From Prochlorococcus marinus CUG1435 (GTDB lineage Bacteria > Cyanobacteriota > Cyanobacteriia > PCC-6307 > Cyanobiaceae): 64,000 nucleotides of DNA. The position numbers were made by a program, and so were the translations under genes. Below the pieces are notes generated by a model. It had not been told where the DNA came from and did no database searches. It saw nothing but the letters and a program-made list of their open reading frames with translations. Positions 58,656 to 64,000 of the stretch are shown here, piece after piece; position 1 is the stretch's first letter; each line of letters starts with the position of its first letter. The stretch spans positions 496,001-560,000 of the forward strand of contig JAEPLP010000001.1 in NCBI GenBank assembly GCA_017644375.1, given 5' to 3'.

Positions 58656-59087
58656 TCAAGAGACAAATTTACTATAAAGCCATCTTATAAAAGGACCTAA
58701 AATAGGAACTGGTCCAAAAGTGGGTCCGCAAAAATCAAAGTAATCTCTATGCTCTTTTATTAATCCATTTTCGCCAAATAATAAACGTGTAGTTCCAGGA
58801 TAAATAAATTCTTTACCCATAATTTTTAAACCCATTGTCCATTCAACAAATCCACAATTTCCAGTGATGGAAATCGCATGAGTTTCTAAAAAAACATCAT
58901 CACATCTTTTAACTAGCTTTTCTTGAGCTTTAATGTAAGAATCTAAGCCCTCTGTTTCCTGCGTTGGGTCTTCAAAAATAACATCTTCATTATAAAATTC
59001 AGCCCATTTTTGTTTTGTTGGTGCATCTATACCATAAGGTTTAGTAAATAATCCTTTTAAATCCTCAATAGAAATTACTCTTGTCAT
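58656..59087 (-). CDS. NTF2/SnoaL-like protein
   Basis: This 143-residue protein resembles the nuclear transport factor 2-like fold (cone-shaped beta sheet and helices): KQKWAEFYNEDVIFEDPTQE, GLDSYIKAQEKLVKRCDD, GFVEWTMGLKIMGKEFIYPG and ENGLIKEHRDYFDFCG. Members bind or convert small hydrophobic molecules such as carotenoids, or have no known activity. It has an unusual proline- and glycine-rich C-terminal hydrophobic stretch (FGPVPILGPFIRWLYSKFV) that could touch membranes. The role is unknown. Confidence 0.75.
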   Translation of the reverse strand: MTRVISIEDLKGLFTKPYGIDAPTKQKWAEFYNEDVIFEDPTQETEGLDSYIKAQEKLVKRCDDVFLETHAISITGNCGFVEWTMGLKIMGKEFIYPGTTRLLFGENGLIKEHRDYFDFCGPTFGPVPILGPFIRWLYSKFVS

Positions 59088-59132
59088 TACGAAATTATTA
59101 TTACAAATACTTTAAGGGATACAAACATTAAA

Positions 59133-59204
59133 AGCGGATGAAGAGATTCGAACTCTCGACATTCTCCTTGGCAAGGAGATGCTCTACCACTGAGCTACAT
59201 CCGC
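59133..59204 (-). tRNA. tRNA-Gly (GCC)
   Basis: On the minus strand the 72-nt cloverleaf has acceptor GCGGATG with CATCCGC, D arm TAGCTCAGTGGTAGAGC, anticodon loop TTGCCAA giving GCC, and T arm GAGTTCGAATCTC. The discriminator is T and no CCA is encoded. A TAAAAT -10-like box lies about 10 bp upstream, next to an ATCCC/GGGAT hairpin (59221-59236). Confidence 0.97.
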
Positions 59205-59266
59205 ATAACTTTTCTATTTTATCCCAAAGAAGGGATCAATGATAGAAATAATTAAATTTTTTTCAA

Positions 59267-59743
59267 TTAATTTAAATTTTTAATCAAAGATCCCATCTCA
59301 ATTGCTTGTAAAGCATAATTCCAACCAAGATTATTTTTTATCCCTGCTCTTTCTAGAGCCTGCTGCATAGTATCAGTAGTCAAAACTCCAAAAATAATTG
59401 GAACATTATTTTCATATGATACCTTTGAAATACCTTTGCTCGCCTCAGATATAACTACATCATAGTGGGAAGTTTCCCCACGGATCACAGCCCCAAGAGC
59501 AATTACAGCATCATAACTCTTTTTTTTAGTGAGGGTTTTAGCTGCGATTGGTAATTCGAATGAACCAGGAACCCAAACTATATCTACTTGATTGCTTAAT
59601 TCAGAAGTATCTAAACCATGTCTTTTTAAACAATCAAGACAACCAGATAAAATTTTATTAGTAATTAAATCATTAAATCTTGCTATTACAATCCCAACTT
59701 TTAAAGTAGATGCATTAGTAAAAGATCCCTCAAAAATAGCCAT
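59267..59743 (-). CDS. ribH: 6,7-dimethyl-8-ribityllumazine synthase
   Basis: RibH joins ribitylaminouracil with dihydroxybutanone phosphate, the penultimate riboflavin step. The 158-residue protein has [56 protein letters not shown] with the catalytic His, [20 protein letters not shown] and [15 protein letters not shown]. It assembles into pentamers or capsids in other bacteria. Downstream is a small ATCCC hairpin and tRNA-Gly. Confidence 0.97.
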   Translation of the reverse strand: MAIFEGSFTNASTLKVGIVIARFNDLITNKILSGCLDCLKRHGLDTSELSNQVDIVWVPGSFELPIAAKTLTKKKSYDAVIALGAVIRGETSHYDVVISEASKGISKVSYENNVPIIFGVLTTDTMQQALERAGIKNNLGWNYALQAIEMGSLIKNLN

Positions 59744-59792
59744 TAAATTTTACTTCGATATATTAATAGACTCTCACGAAAAGGTATTAAGT

Positions 59793-59990
59793 TCAAACTA
59801 ATGAAGAAACAATTCCTGTAACAAAAACCAAGACAACCCAAACAGCAGCAATAGAATAAATTTTTCTCCTACTTTCTCGCTGCCCTTCTTCGGTAGAAGG
59901 TTGAGTCACATATAAAACGGGTACTCCAACTACCGCAATTAAAGAAGCAAATAATAGAGCATTTACGAAGAAAAAGTTAACAGCCTGCAT
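59793..59990 (-). CDS. psbZ: Photosystem II subunit PsbZ (Ycf9)
   Basis: PsbZ is a two-helix PSII subunit at the core periphery. The 65-residue protein has two hydrophobic spans (about 5-26 and 45-63) with a polar loop carrying VTQPSTEEGQRESRRKIYS. The pattern LIAVVGVPVLYVTQP, then IAAVWVVLVFVTGIVSSLV fits PsbZ well. It is divergent from mutS with 141 bp between them, containing a TCTCAT/ATGAGA hairpin with a GAAA loop. Confidence 0.93.
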   Translation of the reverse strand: MQAVNFFFVNALLFASLIAVVGVPVLYVTQPSTEEGQRESRRKIYSIAAVWVVLVFVTGIVSSLV

Positions 59991-60131
59991 AATTCAGTCT
60001 TAGGTTTCAAATTATTATAAATACTATAATCTCATGAAAATGAGAATTTTTAGAGAAAATTTACATACTTTAGCCACATTAAATGCAAAAAAAAATTTTC
60101 TACCTAATATCTATTTAGGAATTAAAAAAGT

Positions 60132-62873
60132 ATGCAAGAAGATACGATAATTCAAAAGAATTTATTTGCGATTGGTAATGAAAATAATGAGCAAGAAGAA
60201 ATAACAAAAATTCCAGAAGATTTATCTTGGGAAGATTTAAAAAAAGAATCGAAAAAAAGACCTAGACAAAGAAAAAATTCAAATAATTTAGTAAATAAAT
60301 TCAAGACTAATTTAATTTCAAATAACAAAAATGTTTGCATTAATGAAAAATCTTATAGCTACAAAACAGTTTCAAAAATGAAATTAACTCCTGTAATGAA
60401 GCATTATGTAACTCTAAAAGAGAAAAATAAAGATAGGTTATTACTTTATAGATTAGGAGATTTTTTTGAATGTTTTTTTGAGGATGCTGTATTAATATCT
60501 AACCTTTTAGAAATAACACTTACCAGTAAAGATGCTGGCAAAGAGATTGGTAAGATCCCTATGGCAGGGGTTCCTTATCATGCAATGGAGAGATATTGTG
60601 CTGATTTAATTAAAAAAAATTATTCTGTGGTTATATGCGACCAATTAGAAAAAAGTTCTGGCAATTATGGGACTCCAATTAAAAGAGGAATAACGAGAAT
60701 AATTACTCCTGGAACTGTAATTGAAGAGGGGATGTTGATAGCAAAAAAAAATAATTGGATTACTGCTATTTTCTTATCAGAAGAAAACTCAGATGAATCT
60801 TATGAATGGGGAATATCAAAAGCTGATGTAAGCACAGGAGAATTAATAACTTTAGAAGGTCAATCTCTGTCAAAACTATTTGATGAAATTATTAAATTAG
60901 ATTCTTCAGAGATCATTGTAGGAAGCAATGAAGTAAGAAATTTATTAATTAAGGGAAATAGTCAAATAACATATACTGTCTCAGAGGAGACTAATTTTGG
61001 CATTAATGAAGCAAATTATCTAATAAAAAAATATTTCCAAATTGCAACCCTAGAAGGAATAGGACTTAAAAATTTAAACAATGCGACTAGATCTCTTGGA
61101 GGTTTATTAAATTATTTAGAAAAAATTAATCCTTCCAATTTAGATAAAGATTCTTCTGTAAAAATCTCATTAGACTTTCCACAAATTCAATTTGGTCACA
61201 ACAAATTAATTATTGATTATCAAACTCAAAAAAACTTAGAAATCAAACATACACAACGCGAAAACAATTATGTAGGTTCGCTTCTATGGAGCATCGATAG
61301 AACTTATACTTGCATGGGTGCAAGGTGTTTAAGAAGGTGGATAGATTCACCACTATTAAACGTTAATGAAATTTATAAAAGACAAAATATAATTAAAAAC
61401 TTTATTGAATCTAGACAATTACGTATAGATACCCAAAATTTACTTAGAGCAATGGGGGATTTAGAAAGACTTGCAGGTAGAGCTTGTGCAGGTCATGCAA
61501 GTCCTAGAGATTTAATTGCAATAGCGGAAGGTTTAAAAAAATTGCCTAGACTAAAATCTATAGTTGAATTATTTAAATATGATCTCCCAGATTGGACTGA
61601 TCAATTAAAAAATATTGATGCAGGACTCTTAGAATTAGCTGACACTATAAGTTTTAAACTAATAGAAAATCCTCCTCTAAATATTAGTGAAGGAGGCATG
61701 ATCCACGATGGTGTTGACAATATATTAGATGGTTTACGTAATTTAATGGATGATTACTCTGAGTGGCTAGATAAAGAGGAATTAAAAGAAAGAAAAATTA
61801 GCAAAATTTCAAACCTAAAAATTCAATTTCATAAAAATTTTGGTTACTACATTTCTATAAATAAATCAAAAGTTAATTTAGCTCCACAACATTGGATCAA
61901 AAGGCAAACACTTACTAATGAAGAAAGATATATCACTTCAGAAATTAAAAATAAAGAAAATAAAATTTTCCAAATAAAAAGTAGAGCTTCATCAAGAGAA
62001 TATGAAATTTTCTGCGAATTAAGAAATATAGTTGCTCAAAAAACAAAACAAATCAGATCAATCGCAAAAGCTATAGCATCCCTTGATGCATTGCTTGGTT
62101 TATCAATTACTTCAGTAGAAAACAATTTTATAAAACCTTCATTAATACCAATAAATGATTCAATGAAAAAAAATAGTACAAAAATTATCGCAGGAAGAAA
62201 TCCAATTGTAGAGCAATTGTTAAATGATAAAAAGTTTATAGCTAACGATATCTCCTTTGATGAGAATCAAAAATTAATTATATTAACCGGTCCCAATGCA
62301 AGCGGAAAAAGTTGTTTTATAAGACAACTTGGTTTAATACAAATTCTCGCACAAATTGGTAGCTTTGTTCCTGCTAAAAATGCTGACATCAAGATTGCAG
62401 ATAGGATTTTTACAAGAATTGGGGCAGTTGATGATCAATCATCTGGACAATCAACATTTATGGTAGAAATGTCTGAAACTGCATCAATTCTCAATCAGGC
62501 AACTTTTAGCTCATTAGTTTTACTTGATGAGATAGGTAGAGGGACATCTACTTTTGATGGACTTTCAATAGCTTGGTCAGTAAGTGAATATCTTGCAAAA
62601 AAAATTCAATGTAATACTATTTTTGCAACGCACTATCATGAGCTTAATTATTTAAGTAATTCAAATAAAAATATACAAAATTTTCAAGTTTTAGTAGAAC
62701 AAAATAACGATAAGCTAATTTTTAGTCACAGGATTGTCAAAGGGGGCTCAAACAAAAGCTACGGTATTGAAGCAGCTAAACTAGCAGGAGTTCCAAAAGA
62801 AGTTATAGAAAAAGCAAAATCAGTTTTAAATTCTTTAGAAGAAAATAATAAATTAAATTATGATATTCAGTAG
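60132..62873 (+). CDS. mutS: DNA mismatch repair protein MutS
   Basis: MutS recognises mismatches and starts repair. The family core begins around residue 83 with [20 protein letters not shown], followed by [16 protein letters not shown], which keeps the mismatch-binding Phe-x-Glu. Later blocks are [15 protein letters not shown], the clamp and core domains, [20 protein letters not shown] (Walker A), [36 protein letters not shown] and [11 protein letters not shown]. The first roughly 80 residues are a charged extension. Total length is 913. It is convergent with cobH. Confidence 0.96.
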   Translation: MQEDTIIQKNLFAIGNENNEQEEITKIPEDLSWEDLKKESKKRPRQRKNSNNLVNKFKTNLISNNKNVCINEKSYSYKTVSKMKLTPVMKHYVTLKEKNKDRLLLYRLGDFFECFFEDAVLISNLLEITLTSKDAGKEIGKIPMAGVPYHAMERYCADLIKKNYSVVICDQLEKSSGNYGTPIKRGITRIITPGTVIEEGMLIAKKNNWITAIFLSEENSDESYEWGISKADVSTGELITLEGQSLSKLFDEIIKLDSSEIIVGSNEVRNLLIKGNSQITYTVSEETNFGINEANYLIKKYFQIATLEGIGLKNLNNATRSLGGLLNYLEKINPSNLDKDSSVKISLDFPQIQFGHNKLIIDYQTQKNLEIKHTQRENNYVGSLLWSIDRTYTCMGARCLRRWIDSPLLNVNEIYKRQNIIKNFIESRQLRIDTQNLLRAMGDLERLAGRACAGHASPRDLIAIAEGLKKLPRLKSIVELFKYDLPDWTDQLKNIDAGLLELADTISFKLIENPPLNISEGGMIHDGVDNILDGLRNLMDDYSEWLDKEELKERKISKISNLKIQFHKNFGYYISINKSKVNLAPQHWIKRQTLTNEERYITSEIKNKENKIFQIKSRASSREYEIFCELRNIVAQKTKQIRSIAKAIASLDALLGLSITSVENNFIKPSLIPINDSMKKNSTKIIAGRNPIVEQLLNDKKFIANDISFDENQKLIILTGPNASGKSCFIRQLGLIQILAQIGSFVPAKNADIKIADRIFTRIGAVDDQSSGQSTFMVEMSETASILNQATFSSLVLLDEIGRGTSTFDGLSIAWSVSEYLAKKIQCNTIFATHYHELNYLSNSNKNIQNFQVLVEQNNDKLIFSHRIVKGGSNKSYGIEAAKLAGVPKEVIEKAKSVLNSLEENNKLNYDIQ

Positions 62874-62904
62874 ATTTTTGACATTTTTATAAGATACATA
62901 CTTT

Positions 62905-63528
62905 TTAAATAGTTTCCCTCAACAAGGCATTAACTGCAGCAGCTGCCATGGCAGCACCCCCTCTAGTTGAATTCAAAACTATTCTGGGAAGATCAGTAGA
63001 AATCAGTTTGTTTTTACTTTTCTCTACTCCAATAAATCCAACAGGCATTCCGATAATTAAACTAGGTAAATCTTTTGCATTCTCTAAAATATCAATTAAA
63101 TAAATTAAAGCTGTAGGCGAACTGCCAATAACTACAATAGGTGATTTGCTTCCAGAATTTATAGCAGATAACTCCTTCCAACCTTCACTTAAGCCGTATG
63201 CAGTTTTAGTTAATTCTGCGTGCTTATTTTCTCCAAACCACATTCCCGCCGTGAATACTTTATTCCTATTAGTATTCTTTGCCATAGATTTTATAGCTGC
63301 TGCAGCCATATCAGTATCAGTTAAAATCGGAGCACCACTTTTAAGAGCCTTAAGCCCCTTTTCGCAAGCACCTTCACTAAAATTAATAAGATTTTGAACT
63401 GAAAAATCTCCTGAAGTATGAACTAATCTCTCTAAAACTTTTTTTTCTAAATAATTTAGATTATTAGATCCTAAATGAGATCTTATAAATCTGATGCTTT
63501 CCAAAAAAATTGGATGATCTATTACCAT
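62905..63528 (-). CDS. cobH: Precorrin-8X methylmutase (cobalamin synthesis)
   Basis: CobH moves the methyl group from C11 to C12 of precorrin-8X to form hydrogenobyrinate. The 207-residue protein has VDHPIFLESIRFIRSHLG-type N-terminus, LERLVHTSGDFSVQNLINFS with the catalytic His, KALKSGAPILTDTDMAAAAI and VIGSSPTALIYLIDIL, with GMPVGFIGVEKSK near the end. It shows that the strain makes a corrinoid, which in this group is expected to be pseudocobalamin. It is convergent with mutS and divergent from holA. Confidence 0.94.
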   Translation of the reverse strand: MVIDHPIFLESIRFIRSHLGSNNLNYLEKKVLERLVHTSGDFSVQNLINFSEGACEKGLKALKSGAPILTDTDMAAAAIKSMAKNTNRNKVFTAGMWFGENKHAELTKTAYGLSEGWKELSAINSGSKSPIVVIGSSPTALIYLIDILENAKDLPSLIIGMPVGFIGVEKSKNKLISTDLPRIVLNSTRGGAAMAAAAVNALLRETI

Positions 63529-63586
63529 TAAATTTAATTTGTGTTAGAAGTAATCATAGTTAAAATATGGTTTTTATTGAGCGATT

Positions 63587-64000
63587 ATGCCAATACAAAT
63601 ATTATGGGGTAATGATCTAAATGCTCAAAATACATTTATTCAAAAATTAATTGATAACGAAGTATCCAAAGAATGGAAGGAAATAAACGTAACTAATTTA
63701 AATGGAGATGATGATGAGCAAGTAAATAAAGCTTTTGATGAAGTTCTTACACCTCCTTTTGGAGATGGATACAGAATAGTTACATTGAAAAATAATCCAA
63801 TTTTTACCGCAAAAAATGAAGATCTAAGAATTAAATTTGAAAAAATTCATGACAATATACCTCAAAATACTTATTTCATTTTACAAAATACAAAGAAACC
63901 AGACTCACGATTAAAGAGTACTAAATTTTTACAACAACTTATCAAAAATAATTTAGCCAAAGAAAAATCATTTTCTTTACCAGAAATCTGGGACTATGAG
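63587..64000 (+). CDS. holA: DNA polymerase III subunit delta (5' part, cut by window end)
   Basis: The 138 codons before the right edge encode a protein starting MPIQILWGNDLNAQNTFIQK, with LTPPFGDGYRIVTLKNNP and YFILQNTKKPDSRLKSTKFL. These fit the N-terminal AAA+-like domain of the delta subunit, which opens the beta clamp during loading. The gene is open through position 64000. The start ATG lies 59 bp from the divergent cobH start. The truncation is from the window, not the gene. Confidence 0.88.
   Translation, partial: MPIQILWGNDLNAQNTFIQKLIDNEVSKEWKEINVTNLNGDDDEQVNKAFDEVLTPPFGDGYRIVTLKNNPIFTAKNEDLRIKFEKIHDNIPQNTYFILQNTKKPDSRLKSTKFLQQLIKNNLAKEKSFSLPEIWDYE

Noticed and set aside
60034-60150. 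38-residue frame (MKMRIFRENLHTL) just before mutS
   Set aside because: It overlaps the mutS start in another frame, shows no RBS, and low-complexity A/T sequence explains it.

Overview
The window is chromosomal DNA of a marine unicellular cyanobacterium and reads as Prochlorococcus, most likely a high-light-adapted strain. The evidence is very low G+C, short intergenic gaps, many GTG/TTG starts, photosynthesis genes (psaC, psbZ, ndhS, rpaB, a probable CCB-type cytochrome assembly factor), and a compact ho1-pebA-pebB phycobilin operon with no phycobilisome genes beside it. I see no transposase, integrase, prophage gene or CRISPR array, and the three tRNA genes have no integration module. It looks like ordinary streamlined core genome. 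No stretch longer than about 300 bases lacks a gene or RNA.

Layout. 1-4.3 kb: rodA (cut by the window edge), mrp, hemF, a CCB2/CCB4-like protein, a short RNase D. 4.3-8.1 kb: a small unknown gene, an LpxB-like glycosyltransferase whose upstream reading frame runs through a tRNA-Cys on the other strand, two small or medium unknown genes, purM. 8.2-12.9 kb: fused panC-cmk, an LMW phosphatase, pebB/pebA/ho1 and a conserved unknown. 13.1-22.6 kb: icd, a probable sugar operon (DUF1537 kinase, hexose mutarotase, alpha/beta hydrolase) behind a cation/proton antiporter, then glgP and two small unknowns. 22.7-26.9 kb: tRNA-Arg, RNase P RNA, rnc, ndhS, rimM, glmS, psaC. 27-32.2 kb: acpP-fabF-tkt and thiC behind a TPP riboswitch. 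32.2-41.1 kb: an M20 amidohydrolase, a TPR protein, ruvB, smpB, lysS, rpaB, mreBCD. 41.3-49.7 kb: ssb, DedA, ahcY, tsaE, a PfkB sugar kinase, a second alpha/beta hydrolase, a group-2 sigma factor, mgtE, a tandem crcB pair and an SH3-like exported protein. 49.7-58 kb: gyrB, miaA, infC, a two-domain GntR regulator with cysE, secA. 58.2-64 kb: a GNAT enzyme, an NTF2-like protein, tRNA-Gly, ribH, psbZ, mutS, cobH and the start of holA.

Functionally the window combines housekeeping (cell shape, replication and repair, translation, cofactors), light-related functions (PSI iron-sulfur subunit, NDH-1 subunit, RpaB, bilin and heme synthesis) and carbon storage or turnover (glgP, tkt, icd). Gene packing is extreme. 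Convergent neighbours overlap at their stop codons at least five times, and ndhS and rimM start only 24 bp apart in opposite directions.

Nothing amounts to a clearly new system. The leads most worth following are the asymmetric CrcB/Fluc pair in the gyrB operon, the isolated four-carbon acid sugar kinase operon, the GntR regulator with an unrecognised sensor domain next to cysE, a hairpin leader upstream of icd, and several perfect inverted repeats in short promoter regions.
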